Shown here in pieces: positions 36,425 through 45,188 of a stretch of DNA of 64,000 nucleotides. Location: assembly GCA_002928735.1 (NCBI GenBank), contig PERL01000004.1, positions 124,001 to 188,000 on the forward strand. Direction: 5' to 3'. This DNA comes from Hyphomicrobium sp. (GTDB lineage: Bacteria; Pseudomonadota; Alphaproteobacteria; Rhizobiales; Hyphomicrobiaceae). The notes beneath the pieces are model-generated. The model saw only the letters and a list, made by a program, of their open reading frames with translations. It made no database searches and was not told where the DNA came from. The position numbers and the translations under genes are program-made. Each line of letters opens with the position of its first letter. The first letter of the stretch is position 1.

Positions 36425-37331
36425 CGGCAGGACTTTCCGTGACGGGAACGAGAACCTTCAGGGCCCGAGGGCGAATCTTATACCGCAGCGGCATCTCCAC
36501 GATGTCCAATTCCCCATCGTTGGAAACCCGCAACCGCGACCGGCGCGCGGACACATCGATCTCATGCGCCTCAATGTGCACGATATTGGGATCGGACCGG
36601 AACCGGCCGAGCATCGCCCGGACAATCGCCCGCGCCAGCGCCCATCCCGAGGGATGCTGCGAGATATAGGCCGCCAGCACGCCGTCGCTCAGCGTTTCCT
36701 TCTGCAGCATCAGGCTCGCGTTTTCCAGATACCGGTTGTTGGACACCGCCATCGACAACACCCGGACCCGCATCCGCGACTGCCCGTGATCGATGTCGAC
36801 ATCCATACGCCGCCGGCTCTTGAGAATTTCTATGACCGCCGTACTGTACCCGCGCATCCGCTCAATGAACGGCCGACCGCGCACCGCCTGCCGGTACTGC
36901 GAATAAATGACCGTCAGTCCCAACAGCGAATTGTTGAGAAAGATACGCCCGTTGACCTCGCCCACGTCGATCGCCTCCACGCGGGCGTTCGCCAAGGCTG
37001 CCGCGGCCGCATGCACCTCCAAGGGGATCTTCAAATCCCGCGCCAACCGGTTCAGCGTGCCGAGCGGAAGAATGCCCAGCGGCACATCCGTGCCCATGAG
37101 CTTGATGGCGCCCGTCCGCACCGTCCCATCGCCACCGCCGATGATCAACGCCTGACAGCCCTGCGCCAAGGCGCGATCGATGGTCGGCACCAGATCGTCC
37201 GGCGAGATGAGATGCAAAGTCACCTCATGCCCATGCGCCCGGAAGGCGGCCAAAATTTCCTGCTGTAACGAACCGCTCTCCCAATCGAGCACCGTCCCAG
37301 CGCGCTTGTTCACAACAACATGGAATTTCAT
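36384..37331 (-). CDS. Diacylglycerol kinase-family lipid kinase (YegS/DgkB-like)
   Basis: A 315-residue soluble lipid kinase. It starts MKFHVVVNKRAGTV, has the nucleotide motif IIGGGDGTVRTGAIKL near 62-77 and GILPLGTLNRLARDLKIP near 84-101, and ends with the beta-rich C-terminal domain that includes DGELDIVEMPLRYKIRP. The family phosphorylates diacylglycerol or related lipids with ATP. The frame is open upstream of the ATG, but only from here does it look family-like. The 3' end overlaps the downstream PAP2 gene by 41 bases, so the two are almost certainly co-expressed. Confidence 0.87.
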   Translation of the reverse strand: MKFHVVVNKRAGTVLDWESGSLQQEILAAFRAHGHEVTLHLISPDDLVPTIDRALAQGCQALIIGGGDGTVRTGAIKLMGTDVPLGILPLGTLNRLARDLKIPLEVHAAAAALANARVEAIDVGEVNGRIFLNNSLLGLTVIYSQYRQAVRGRPFIERMRGYSTAVIEILKSRRRMDVDIDHGQSRMRVRVLSMAVSNNRYLENASLMLQKETLSDGVLAAYISQHPSGWALARAIVRAMLGRFRSDPNIVHIEAHEIDVSARRSRLRVSNDGELDIVEMPLRYKIRPRALKVLVPVTESPADAQRSNDAVLARS

Positions 37332-37492
37332 AACGGGCTGAACGCTATTCCGGGTCCTGCGGTTCCACCATTGGCCCGCCATCACCGCTACATGTGACGG
37401 CGTTTTCCAACCGCAACCCCTTGAAACTCTGGGGGTGAGCGTGCATAGCGCTCGCCAGAGCGAGAGCACACCCGAGCGAGAAGGATTGTCAC

Positions 37493-37729
37493 ATGCCCAT
37501 GTCCGCTGCCGAAATCGAACGCCGGATCAAGGCCAAGTTGCCCGACGCCGAGGTGCGTCTGACCGATCTCGCCGGTGACAACGACCACTGGGCTGCCCAC
37601 GTGGTCTCATCGGCCTTTAAAGGGCTCCCGCGCGTGCGCCAGCACCAGTTGGTGTACGACGCCTTCGGCGGCCAGATGGGCAACGTTCTGCACGCCCTGC
37701 AGTTGACGACCGCCGCCCCGCCGGATTAG
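37493..37729 (+). CDS. BolA family protein
   Basis: A 78-residue BolA/IbaG-type protein, with HWAAHVVSSAFKGLPRVRQHQL and the VYDAFGGQMGNVLHALQL helix typical of the short (BolA2-like) group. These proteins form iron-sulfur-bridged heterodimers with monothiol glutaredoxins; grxD is the next gene on the same strand. AAGGA lies seven bases before the ATG. In related genomes bolA and grxD usually follow purL closely; here 7 kb intervenes. Confidence 0.92.
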   Translation: MPMSAAEIERRIKAKLPDAEVRLTDLAGDNDHWAAHVVSSAFKGLPRVRQHQLVYDAFGGQMGNVLHALQLTTAAPPD

Positions 37730-37849
37730 CGCCGGCTCGGCAGCCTAACCGTTGCCATAGCGTGCCATTGACTTTCCATCATGCCGCCCCCCATCTAACC
37801 GCAAAGACCGGTCAGGAAGCTACATCCGGCCCCGTCAGGAGATCTCACG

Positions 37850-38194
37850 ATGAGCGACAAAGACATTCACGCCTGGATCAAGGAAACCATCGATAGCAAC
37901 GACGTCGTGCTCTTCATGAAGGGCAACGCGCGCTTCCCCCAGTGCGGCTTCTCCGCCACCGCCACCAAGATCCTTCAGCACCTCGGCGTCCCCTTCAAGG
38001 ATGTGAACGTGCTCGATGATCAGGGCATCCGGGAGGGCATCAAGAGCTTCTCCAACTGGCCGACAATCCCCCAGCTCTACGTCAAGGGCGAGTTCGTTGG
38101 CGGCTGCGATATCATGCGCGAAATGTTCGAGGCCGGCGAACTGCACGACCTCATCTGCGAGAAGGGCATCGCTCACCAGCATCACCACGGGTAA
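37850..38194 (+). CDS. grxD: Monothiol glutaredoxin, Grx4 family
   Basis: A 114-residue glutaredoxin with the single-cysteine active site CGFS in KGNARFPQCGFSATA (cysteine near residue 30) and the WPTIPQLYVKGEFVGGCDIM segment. Proteins of this type bind a bridging 2Fe-2S cluster with glutathione and hand clusters to target proteins, acting with BolA. It follows the BolA gene by 120 bases. A strong intrinsic terminator ends the unit. Confidence 0.96.
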   Translation: MSDKDIHAWIKETIDSNDVVLFMKGNARFPQCGFSATATKILQHLGVPFKDVNVLDDQGIREGIKSFSNWPTIPQLYVKGEFVGGCDIMREMFEAGELHDLICEKGIAHQHHHG

Positions 38195-38232
38195 TCAAGC
38201 CCCCTTTTCGCCACGACTGAGACCGATAGGAT

Positions 38233-38270
38233 AGCCCCGGACGCCGCAACGGCGGGCCGGGGCTTTCTTT
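38233..38270 (+). terminator. Intrinsic terminator after grxD
   Basis: AGCCCCGG (38233-38240) pairs with CCGGGGCT (38257-38264), with an inner CGCCG/CGGCG stem, followed by TTCTTT. The T-run continues to the TTG that could otherwise be read as the next gene's start. Confidence 0.88.
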
Positions 38271-38292
38271 GGGCACAAGAGCAGGCGGAACC

Positions 38293-39387
38293 ATGCGGCT
38301 CGGCGGTCGGCGCTTCTTGTTGAGCTTCGCCATCATCGGCGCCGCCGTGTGTCTGGCGCTGGGCATCTCCCTGCCCATCATCCGGCTCACCAAATACGTC
38401 TTCTGGTCCACCGAACACTCGTTGCTCTCCACCGTCGAAGTTCTCATCCGCGATGGTCAGGTGTTTCTCGGCTTCACGGTCCTCATCTTCTCAATCGTAT
38501 TGCCAGTCCTGAAGCTCCTCTACCTTCTCTTGATCTCCACCCTGCCCGCCGCCGAACTCGTCCGCCAGCATCGTCGCTTGCGCGCACTCGAGTGGCTCGG
38601 CAAATGGTCCATGCACGACGTGCTTGTGCTCTCGCTAACGATCTTCTTCATCAAGGCCCAAGGGCTCTATGACGCCGCCAGCCTCGCCGGCGTTTACTTC
38701 TTCACCGCAGCCGTCGTCTTGATGATTTTATCCTACGCGTGGCTGCGCAACGAAGGCATCGCCGCCACGGTAATGCCCGAACCCGAGCCACCCAGCCGCG
38801 TCTCGCCGTTCCGCAACTTCGTGCTGTCGTTCCTCATCATCGTTGCAACGGTCTCCTTCGCGCTGGGCATCATCCTGCCGTCGATCCGCTTCACCACCAT
38901 CTACGTCTGGACCAACGAGCACTCGATCGGCACCATCATCTGGGCACTTTGGGACCAGGACGAAGTCTTCCTGTGCGTCGTGCTGTTCCTGTTCTCGATC
39001 CTCTTTCCATTCCTGAAACTGCTCTACTTGCTCACCCTCGTCGCCTCGCCCGACATCCCGCCCGAATTTCGCAAGAAGTCGATCGCCACCATGGAATGGC
39101 TCGGCCGCTACTCCATGACCGACGTCATGGTGCTGGCCCTCATGATTTTCTATGTGAACTCGTCCGGCTACACCGAAGCCCGCGTGCTGCCCGGCGTCTA
39201 TTTCTTTGCCGCCAGCGCGCTGATCACCATGCTCGCTTATGGCTGGGCCAACACGGTGCCCGCCCGCCGGGCGGGCGGCTATCCGAGCACCCTGCCCACG
39301 TCCCCCGGCGCTGCTCCCGAACCCCAGCCGATCCCCGGCGCACCCGTGCCGCTCTCGACCCACCCCGCGCGCCGCTGGCGGACGTGA
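38293..39387 (+). CDS. PqiA-like membrane protein with internal duplication
   Basis: A 364-residue membrane protein made of two similar halves. Each starts with a helix containing ALGISLPIIRLT or ALGIILPSIRFT, then a short loop with TEHSLLS or NEHSIGT, then a long hydrophobic stretch ending LPVLKLLYLLL or FPFLKLLYLLT, then a WLGKWSMHDVLVL or WLGRYSMTDVMVL segment. This is the paraquat-inducible protein A pattern. The usual PqiA zinc-ribbon cysteines are absent, and no PqiB/MCE gene is nearby, so lipid-transport involvement is only a guess. I chose the ATG at 38293 because the upstream TTG lies inside the grxD terminator. Confidence 0.78.
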   Translation: MRLGGRRFLLSFAIIGAAVCLALGISLPIIRLTKYVFWSTEHSLLSTVEVLIRDGQVFLGFTVLIFSIVLPVLKLLYLLLISTLPAAELVRQHRRLRALEWLGKWSMHDVLVLSLTIFFIKAQGLYDAASLAGVYFFTAAVVLMILSYAWLRNEGIAATVMPEPEPPSRVSPFRNFVLSFLIIVATVSFALGIILPSIRFTTIYVWTNEHSIGTIIWALWDQDEVFLCVVLFLFSILFPFLKLLYLLTLVASPDIPPEFRKKSIATMEWLGRYSMTDVMVLALMIFYVNSSGYTEARVLPGVYFFAASALITMLAYGWANTVPARRAGGYPSTLPTSPGAAPEPQPIPGAPVPLSTHPARRWRT

Positions 39388-39393
39388 GGAAGG

Positions 39394-39732
39394 CTAGACC
39401 CAAAGGAACGCTGCCGCGATCGCGGCCAGCCCCAGAACAATGAAGATCAGCCCCGCGATAGTGACGAAGCGGGCAATGAAAAACCGCGCCCCGTGCTTCA
39501 CCGCTGTCCGCGCATGCCCCATGCGCGCCGCATCCGCGCGGATATCGGCCAACTGCTCGTCGACCACGCGCCCCAGTTCGTCCCGCGCGCCCGTCGTGCT
39601 CCCCGTCTTCGCCATCCGCCACGCGGCATCGACCGCGATCCCAGCAGCATCATAGCGCGACGCCCAGCGCATCAAGAGCAGGCCGATCAGCACCAACACG
39701 CCGCCGGCCGCGATCCACATGGGGTTTTGCAT
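39394..39732 (-). CDS. Small membrane protein with two terminal helices, unknown function
   Basis: The 112-residue product has an N-terminal helix (MQNPMWIAAGGVLVLIGLLL), a polar helical middle containing ELGRVVDEQLADIRADAARM, and a C-terminal helix (FVTIAGLIFIVLGLAAIAAA). The GGAGG ten bases before this ATG favours it over an ATG three codons upstream. It lies just beyond the rpsD terminator on the same strand. I do not recognise a family. Confidence 0.6.
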   Translation of the reverse strand: MQNPMWIAAGGVLVLIGLLLMRWASRYDAAGIAVDAAWRMAKTGSTTGARDELGRVVDEQLADIRADAARMGHARTAVKHGARFFIARFVTIAGLIFIVLGLAAIAAAFLWV

Positions 39733-39750
39733 CCGAACCATCCCTCCAAA

Positions 39751-39782
39751 CGAAAACGGCCGGGCGATGGGCCCGGCCGTTT
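39751..39782 (-). terminator. Intrinsic terminator of rpsD
   Basis: A long perfect stem, AAACGGCCGGGC (39754-39765) with GCCCGGCCGTTT (39771-39782) around five bases, is followed on the minus strand by TTCGTTT. It lies 22 bases after the rpsD stop. Confidence 0.88.
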
Positions 39783-39804
39783 CCAAATAGCAAATCGAAG
39801 CCGT

Positions 39805-40422
39805 TTAGCGCGAGTAGAACTCGACCACGAGGTTCGGTTCCATCACGACCGGATACGGCACGTCCGCCAGACCCGGAATGCGCGCCAGCTTGGCGGTCAT
39901 CTTCGAGTGATCGGTATCGACGTAGTCGGGCACATCACGCTCGGAGCTCTTGATGGCTTCCAAGAGCAGCGGCAGTTGGCGCGAGGCTTCCTTGACCTCA
40001 ACCACATCGCCGATGCGCAGACGGTAGGACGGGATCGTGACGCGGCGGCCGTTCACCGACACATGGCCGTGGCTCACGAACTGGCGGGCGGCAAACACCG
40101 TCGGGACGAACTTGGCGCGATAGACGACGGCGTCGAGACGGCGCTCGAGCAGGCCGATCAGCTGTTCCGACGTCGAACCCTTGAGGCGCGTTGCTTCCTT
40201 GAACAAGCGCAGGAACTGGCGCTCGGAGATGTTGCCGTAATAGCCGCGCAGCTTCTGCTTGGCCTTGAGCTGCTGGCCGAAGTCCGACAGCTTCGAGACG
40301 CGGCGCTCGCCATGCTGGCCGGGACGGCTCTCGCGCTTGTTGAGCGGGCTCTTCGGACGGCCCCAGATGTTTTCACCCAGGCGGCGGTCAATCTTATGCT
40401 TAGCGCTATGGCGCTTGGTCAT
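39805..40422 (-). CDS. rpsD: 30S ribosomal protein S4
   Basis: A 205-residue primary 16S rRNA-binding protein that starts assembly of the small-subunit body. It begins [20 protein letters not shown], and its S4-type RNA-binding loop reads [20 protein letters not shown], then [20 protein letters not shown]. Alphaproteobacterial S4 typically stands alone, as here, outside the alpha operon. The frame is open upstream but not ribosomal-like; the ATG at 40422 gives the family length. A strong terminator follows. Confidence 0.96.
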   Translation of the reverse strand: MTKRHSAKHKIDRRLGENIWGRPKSPLNKRESRPGQHGERRVSKLSDFGQQLKAKQKLRGYYGNISERQFLRLFKEATRLKGSTSEQLIGLLERRLDAVVYRAKFVPTVFAARQFVSHGHVSVNGRRVTIPSYRLRIGDVVEVKEASRQLPLLLEAIKSSERDVPDYVDTDHSKMTAKLARIPGLADVPYPVVMEPNLVVEFYSR

Positions 40423-40565
40423 GGTCGAGCACTCCATTGGTAAGTTGCAGACACAGCGCGACCAGCGCCGGATCCGGTTGGAGCGCCCCCTCCTCTGTCT
40501 AAGCCCCTGATTCTGGAGCTTTGACCGACAGGTCCCCGGCGTGACGGCCGGGCACCGCGGGTGCG

Positions 40566-40596
40566 CAAAACGAACGCGGGCCCCGAAGGCCCGCGT
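40566..40596 (-). terminator. Intrinsic terminator after the secreted-protein gene at 40664
   Basis: ACGCGGGCC (40574-40582) pairs with GGCCCGCGT (40588-40596) around CCGAA; on the minus strand TCGTTTTGC follows. It lies about 70 bases after the stop of the gene at 40664. Confidence 0.72.
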
Positions 40597-40663
40597 CGCA
40601 GACTGTGTCCTATGTGGAAACGGCCCGCCCGTCAACTGCGACCGAGGGCCGAACGCCGGTCCG

Positions 40664-41350
40664 TCACTGAGACTTCGGCACCACCGTCGTGGACCCCGTA
40701 GCCGCCGGAGCCGCAGCAGGGGCAGCCTTCGCCGCCGCCGGAGCAGCAGCTGGCGCCGCTCCACCTGCCGGCGCACCCGCGATCGGAGCGACGTTGACCT
40801 TGAAGTTCGGACCCGACTGCACATACGCCGTGATCGTATCCTGCACCTTTTTGCGTTCCTCATCCGTGCAGGTCTTCTGCGTAGCCTTGCCGTCGTCGAC
40901 GACGACTTCCTTGTCGCCTTCGTTCTCAACCACCCGGATCCGGCCCGTCAGCAGCATCACGGTCGTGAGGTGCAGCTGGTTGATGTAAACCAGCTGCTGA
41001 TCCGACCAGCTCTTCTTGTCTTCCTCACGCTTCATGAGCGAGCGGTGATTGATCACCTGATGGTCGGGCAAGCTGCAAATCTGCGCATGCGCCGAAAGGC
41101 GGCCCACGCGGATCACTTCGCGCGCCACGTCCATCGGCACCATCACGTCATCCCGCTTCTTTTTGTCGATGACGATGACCGTGCCGTCCTGCTTGGAGAA
41201 CTGCTGCGGCGTTAGCGACCACGCATAATCCATGAACGAGCGAACCGACTTTTCGCTGAGCTCCTGCGCCACGGCCGGCTGAACTGCGCCAACAAGCGTT
41301 CCCGCCGCCGCGCATGCCCCGATCACCCCCGCCCAGACCGTCATTCGCAT
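40664..41350 (-). CDS. Secreted protein with Ala/Pro-rich tail, unknown function
   Basis: A 228-residue exported protein with a signal peptide ([20 protein letters not shown], cleavage near AVAQ-ELS). A predicted alpha/beta domain follows (residues 30-175), containing [20 protein letters not shown] and two cysteines ([16 protein letters not shown]). The last 45 residues are an alanine/proline/glycine tail. The domain looks conserved in style with proteins of unknown function in this order, but I cannot name a family. AGGGG lies eight bases upstream of the ATG. It sits between rpsD and the TrmJ fusion gene on the same strand. Confidence 0.65.
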   Translation of the reverse strand: MRMTVWAGVIGACAAAGTLVGAVQPAVAQELSEKSVRSFMDYAWSLTPQQFSKQDGTVIVIDKKKRDDVMVPMDVAREVIRVGRLSAHAQICSLPDHQVINHRSLMKREEDKKSWSDQQLVYINQLHLTTVMLLTGRIRVVENEGDKEVVVDDGKATQKTCTDEERKKVQDTITAYVQSGPNFKVNVAPIAGAPAGGAAPAAAPAAAKAAPAAAPAATGSTTVVPKSQ

Positions 41351-41570
41351 TTGAATTGCCCCTGTTTTTGTCTTTTGAGCCCAGACGGGCCCGTCCATCG
41401 ATCCAGCCGCCCGCCCGGTTCCTCACCCGGCATCCGAACAGACGTTCCGCACGCACCGTTAGGGACCCCGCAAGACCCTCTAATCGGCGCCATCCGGACT
41501 GGCGGCCAGTGACGTTTTCCCGGGCATCGCTCGGCTCAAAACTTGGCCAGAACAAGGCGGCGTTTGTGGA

Positions 41571-42797
41571 TCACTTTCGGCCCTGTCCCTTGGGGCGCAC
41601 CAGAGTGGCAACAATGCCACGCAGGGTTTTCACCTCTTGGCCGGTCGGCTCGGCCCGCACGAACATTGTCCGCAAGTTATTGACGACAGAAGGACGTTTG
41701 TCGGGCGACGAAAAGAAACCCTGGGCCTCCAACTCCCGCTCCAAATGCTCGAAAAACGCAAAAAGCTCCTCCCGCGTCGCCGGCGCCTGATCGTTAAGAT
41801 AAAGACCAGATGACAGCGGCTGCTCAAACGTCGTCACCCGCCCAAGCGTCGCCTGCCCCGAACTGCGCATCCATTCGTAGCCGAGAATCAAAACCGCCTG
41901 CGCCAGGTTCAGCGAGGCAAAGCGACTATTCACCGGGATCATGACGACCGCGTCCGCCCGCGCCACCTCGTGCGTCTCGAGACCGTTCCGCTCCCGCCCA
42001 AAGATCACCCCGCACCGTTGCCCTTCCCCGATCCGGCGGCGCATCTCCGCCACGGCCTGCTCCGGCGTCAGAACCGGCTTCCTCAAATCCCGCTGCCGCG
42101 CCGTCGTCGCGCAAACCCAATTCAGATCGCCAAGCGCCGCATCGAACGTGTCATAGGCCGCTGCGTCGTCGATGACGTAATTGGCCCCCGATGCCGCAAT
42201 CCGCGCCTTCTCGTTCGGCCATCCGTCGCGGGGATCGACAAGCCGCAAATCATCCAGCCCGAAATTCGCGCACGCGCGCGCCACCATGCCGATGTTGTCG
42301 GGCAACTGCGGTTCGATGAGAATGACCGACGGCGTCGTCCCCGGCGGCGCAATCGCGTTGCCGCGAATGTGCGCCCGCCGGATGCCGTGCCTAAGCTTTC
42401 GCAATACGCGCCGCGCCCAGAACCAGTAATTCTCCCCCGACCAAGTCTTCTCCAGCGCCGCCAGCGCCGGCGTGGTGAGCCGCCCGGTCCCCGAGCCCTT
42501 CAATCGCACCGACCCGTCGCCGACCACAATCTCCTCGTGCCGCGCGATGAAATCGTCGAGCGTCGCGATCCCCTCCGCCTCCGTCCGCCGCTTGCATCCC
42601 GGACACGTCACCTGATCCGCCTCACAGCGCAATTCCGCGCAATAGGTCAGCACCGGCTCCAGCGTCGCCCGGTCGAGCCCCGGCATGGCCAGCGCCGCCA
42701 ACCCCGCATCGAGCGTCTTCTCGTGGCAAGCATGCACGATGGCGCCGACCGGCACGCCCTGAACGCACGGGGCCCCGTCGGCAATTTCGATCTGCAT
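41571..42797 (-). CDS. trmJ: Fusion of a DUF433-like domain to tRNA methyltransferase TrmJ
   Basis: A 408-residue protein in two parts. Residues 1-140 form a small domain that recalls DUF433 (GAPCVQGVPVGAIVHACHEK, then a YCAEL helix) with a cysteine cluster C-x4-C-x6-C-x2-C ending in CPGCKRR, and a WFWARRVLRKLRHG helix. Residues 145-408 are a SpoU-type methyltransferase of TrmJ type: VILIEPQLPDNIGMVARACA, VDPRDGWPNEKA, GVIFGRERNGL and IPVNSRFASLNLAQAV. TrmJ 2'-O-methylates position 32 of tRNAs. No ribosome binding site or normal start lies at the junction, so the fusion looks real. Start chosen at MQIEIADG, six bases after GGAAGG. Confidence 0.83.
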   Translation of the reverse strand: MQIEIADGAPCVQGVPVGAIVHACHEKTLDAGLAALAMPGLDRATLEPVLTYCAELRCEADQVTCPGCKRRTEAEGIATLDDFIARHEEIVVGDGSVRLKGSGTGRLTTPALAALEKTWSGENYWFWARRVLRKLRHGIRRAHIRGNAIAPPGTTPSVILIEPQLPDNIGMVARACANFGLDDLRLVDPRDGWPNEKARIAASGANYVIDDAAAYDTFDAALGDLNWVCATTARQRDLRKPVLTPEQAVAEMRRRIGEGQRCGVIFGRERNGLETHEVARADAVVMIPVNSRFASLNLAQAVLILGYEWMRSSGQATLGRVTTFEQPLSSGLYLNDQAPATREELFAFFEHLERELEAQGFFSSPDKRPSVVNNLRTMFVRAEPTGQEVKTLRGIVATLVRPKGQGRK

Positions 42798-43007
42798 GAC
42801 CATCCTTCCACATGACGCTGCGGGCCCCGCCCGCCGCTGGCCCGGCTATAGCGAAGCCTCGCGCGCCCGCCAACCGCTCTGACGCGCGCGCGGGCGCTCG
42901 CCATTTCGTCCGGGTGCGGCCCGCCGCCCCTTGGCGTCCGTCATCTACCGCCCTATGGTGCGCCGCATCATTCCCTTCCAAATCAACGAGACAGCAGGCA
43001 GAGCCCT

Positions 43008-44222
43008 ATGACGAAGATCAAGGTGACCGGCACCGTCGTGGAACTCGACGGCGACGAGATGACCCGCATCATCTGGCAACTCATCAAGGACAAGCTGATC
43101 CACCCCTACCTCGACGTGAACCTCGAATATTACGACCTCTCCGTCGAGAACCGCGACAAGACCTCCGATCAGGTCACGATCGATAGCGCGCACGCCATCA
43201 AGAAGCACGGCGTCGGCGTCAAGTGCGCCACCATCACGCCCGACGAAGCCCGCGTGAAGGAATTCAACCTGAAGGAAATGTGGAAGTCGCCCAACGGCAC
43301 CATCCGCAACATCTTGGGCGGCGTCATCTTCCGCGAGCCCATCATCTGTAAGAACGTGCCGCGCCTCGTGCCGGGCTGGACGCAGCCGATCATCGTCGGC
43401 CGCCACGCCTTCGGCGACCAATATAAGGCGACCGACTTCAAGTTCCCGGGCAAGGGCACGCTGACAATCAAGTTCGTCGGCGAAGACGGTAAAGTCATCG
43501 AAAAGGAAGTCTTCAAAGCCCCCGGCGCCGGCGTCGCCATGGCCATGTATAACTTGGACGAGAGCATCCGCGAATTCGCCCGCGCCTCCCTCAACTACGG
43601 TCTCAACCGCAACTACCCCGTTTACCTCTCGACGAAGAACACCATCCTCAAAGCCTACGACGGCCGCTTCAAGGATATCTTCCAAGAAGTCTACGAGGCC
43701 GAGTTCAAAGCCGAGTTCGAAAAGCGCAAACTGGTCTATGAGCATCGCCTCATCGACGACATGGTTGCCTCCGCCTTAAAGTGGTCGGGCGGCTACATCT
43801 GGGCCTGCAAGAACTACGACGGCGACGTACAGTCCGATACCGTCGCGCAAGGCTTCGGCTCGCTCGGCCTCATGACGTCGGTGCTGATCACGCCCGACGG
43901 CAAAACCATGGAAGCCGAAGCCGCCCACGGCACCGTCACGCGCCACTACCGTGAGCACCAGAAGGGCAAGGAAACGTCCACCAACGCCATCGCCTCGATC
44001 TTCGCCTGGACCCGCGGCCTCATCCACCGCGCCAAGCTCGACGACAACGCCGACCTGAAGCGCTTCGCCGAAACGCTCGAAAAAGTCTGCGTCGACACTG
44101 TCGAGTCCGGCTTCATGACCAAGGATCTCGCCCTCCTCGTCGGCCCCGACCAGAAATGGCTCTCCACCACCGGCTTCCTCGATAAAGTCGACGCCAACCT
44201 CAAGAAAGCAATGACGGGTTGA
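43008..44222 (+). CDS. icd: NADP-dependent isocitrate dehydrogenase
   Basis: A 404-residue dimeric-type (eukaryote-like) isocitrate dehydrogenase that oxidises isocitrate to 2-oxoglutarate in the TCA cycle and makes NADPH. Motifs are [20 protein letters not shown] near 12, [20 protein letters not shown] near 128, the metal-binding [13 protein letters not shown] near 250 and [13 protein letters not shown] near 308. This form is usual in Hyphomicrobiales. Length is typical. Confidence 0.97.
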   Translation: MTKIKVTGTVVELDGDEMTRIIWQLIKDKLIHPYLDVNLEYYDLSVENRDKTSDQVTIDSAHAIKKHGVGVKCATITPDEARVKEFNLKEMWKSPNGTIRNILGGVIFREPIICKNVPRLVPGWTQPIIVGRHAFGDQYKATDFKFPGKGTLTIKFVGEDGKVIEKEVFKAPGAGVAMAMYNLDESIREFARASLNYGLNRNYPVYLSTKNTILKAYDGRFKDIFQEVYEAEFKAEFEKRKLVYEHRLIDDMVASALKWSGGYIWACKNYDGDVQSDTVAQGFGSLGLMTSVLITPDGKTMEAEAAHGTVTRHYREHQKGKETSTNAIASIFAWTRGLIHRAKLDDNADLKRFAETLEKVCVDTVESGFMTKDLALLVGPDQKWLSTTGFLDKVDANLKKAMTG

Positions 44223-44228
44223 GCAGCA

Positions 44229-44561
44229 ATGACTACTCGCAAAATAGCTAGTCCCATGGACGACGAAGAGTTTCTAGCGCTTTTTGGGTATAAGGCACCG
44301 ATGGATGCAGTATCCCTCGTGGACCACGATCCTGAAGTCGTCGCCAGCTTAAAAGAGCTTTTTGGCGAGGCAGGACATTTGTTTGAATGCCATGCTGATG
44401 GAACATGGGCAGGTCCCGATGGTCACAAAGATCGGCTGGCTCTGCGCTTGTGCGAAATTCTTAGGACACGTCCAAACTTGGCCCACCGCCTAATCAAGAC
44501 AGATAACCGCGTTGTTAAGATGATCACCTACCGCGCCTTGGAGATCACTAAGGAAACTTGA
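44229..44561 (+). CDS. Unrecognised 110-aa protein, lower GC than neighbours
   Basis: The product is a soluble, mixed alpha-helical protein opening with MTTRKIASPMDDEEFLALFG and including HLFECHADGTWAGPDGHKDR. It starts six bases after the icd stop. Its codons use A/T third positions more often than icd or the following genes, and the local sequence is visibly less GC-rich, which suggests recent acquisition. No domain is recognised and no ribosome binding site is strong. Confidence 0.5.
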   Translation: MTTRKIASPMDDEEFLALFGYKAPMDAVSLVDHDPEVVASLKELFGEAGHLFECHADGTWAGPDGHKDRLALRLCEILRTRPNLAHRLIKTDNRVVKMITYRALEITKET

Positions 44562-44657
44562 ATAGCGGCAGAGCAGCACAAGTTCAAACCGATTGTATTC
44601 GCGGTTGGGGTATCGATACTTGGCTGGAAAATTATACCTAGTGAAAGCGATGACAGC

Positions 44658-45110
44658 GTGAGCGATCCCGCCACGATCGAACACACCGCAGACCGTCTGC
44701 TGGCGGCGGCCTACAAAGCCCCGCCAGCAGAGATCTTCGACCAGCCCGACACCGTCTTCGCCGACGAAGACACCAAGCTATCAATTGCCAAGGACGCGGC
44801 TGATCTTCTCGTCCGCACGCGCCTCGCCAAGTTCGCCGATGATAGCCGCACGCAAATCACACTCACCAACGCCGGCCGCTATTGGGCGCTGCACGGCGGC
44901 TACCTCGCCTACCTGAAAGACGACAGCGCCACACCCTCGGGCGGCGGCGGACGCCAGCGCAATCCCGAAATGGAAGCGCTCCGCTCCGAATACATGAAAC
45001 TCCGCCTCAACACCTTCTGGTGGAGCTTTGGCCTCTCCATCGCCGGCTTCGTGATGTCCCTCGTCTCCGTCGCCATCGCCGTCTTCTACGGCGCCCGCCT
45101 CTTGCCTTAA
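44658..45110 (+). CDS. Small protein with C-terminal membrane helix, unknown function
   Basis: A 150-residue product with a helical N-terminal half that could be a winged-helix-like fold (DLLVRTRLAKFADDSRTQIT then LTNAGRYWALHGGYLAYLKD), a glycine-rich linker and one strong transmembrane helix near residues 122-146. The wHTH-like LTNAGRYW pattern is seen in many tail-anchored small proteins, but I do not claim DNA binding. The apparent start is GTG. It returns to GC-rich codon use after the AT-richer gene at 44229. Confidence 0.6.
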   Translation: MSDPATIEHTADRLLAAAYKAPPAEIFDQPDTVFADEDTKLSIAKDAADLLVRTRLAKFADDSRTQITLTNAGRYWALHGGYLAYLKDDSATPSGGGGRQRNPEMEALRSEYMKLRLNTFWWSFGLSIAGFVMSLVSVAIAVFYGARLLP

Positions 45111-45188
45111 GTGCGGTGGCGGCCTTTTTCGGTGCCTATTGCAGCTGGCGCCTTACATCGACAGACTTAAAGCGGAGGCTGATCAGCG
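45111..45188. repeat. Repeated upstream element, copy 1
   Basis: This gap contains GCCTATTGCAGCTGGCGCCT, then TACATCGACAGACTTAAAGCGG. The gap before the pirin gene (about 45968-46040) carries a close copy (GGCCTATTGCAGCGGGCCCC, then TTGCATCGACACATAAGCGG). It may be a shared promoter or a remnant of duplication. Confidence 0.55.

Noticed and set aside
38269-38292. TTG start eight codons upstream for the PqiA-like gene
   Set aside because: It lies in the T-run of the grxD terminator, so it would not be on the PqiA-like transcript.
44658-45110. Reading the 44658 gene as a MarR/winged-helix regulator
   Set aside because: The LTNAGRYW segment is suggestive, but no complete recognition helix or wing is visible and the C-terminal half is a membrane anchor.
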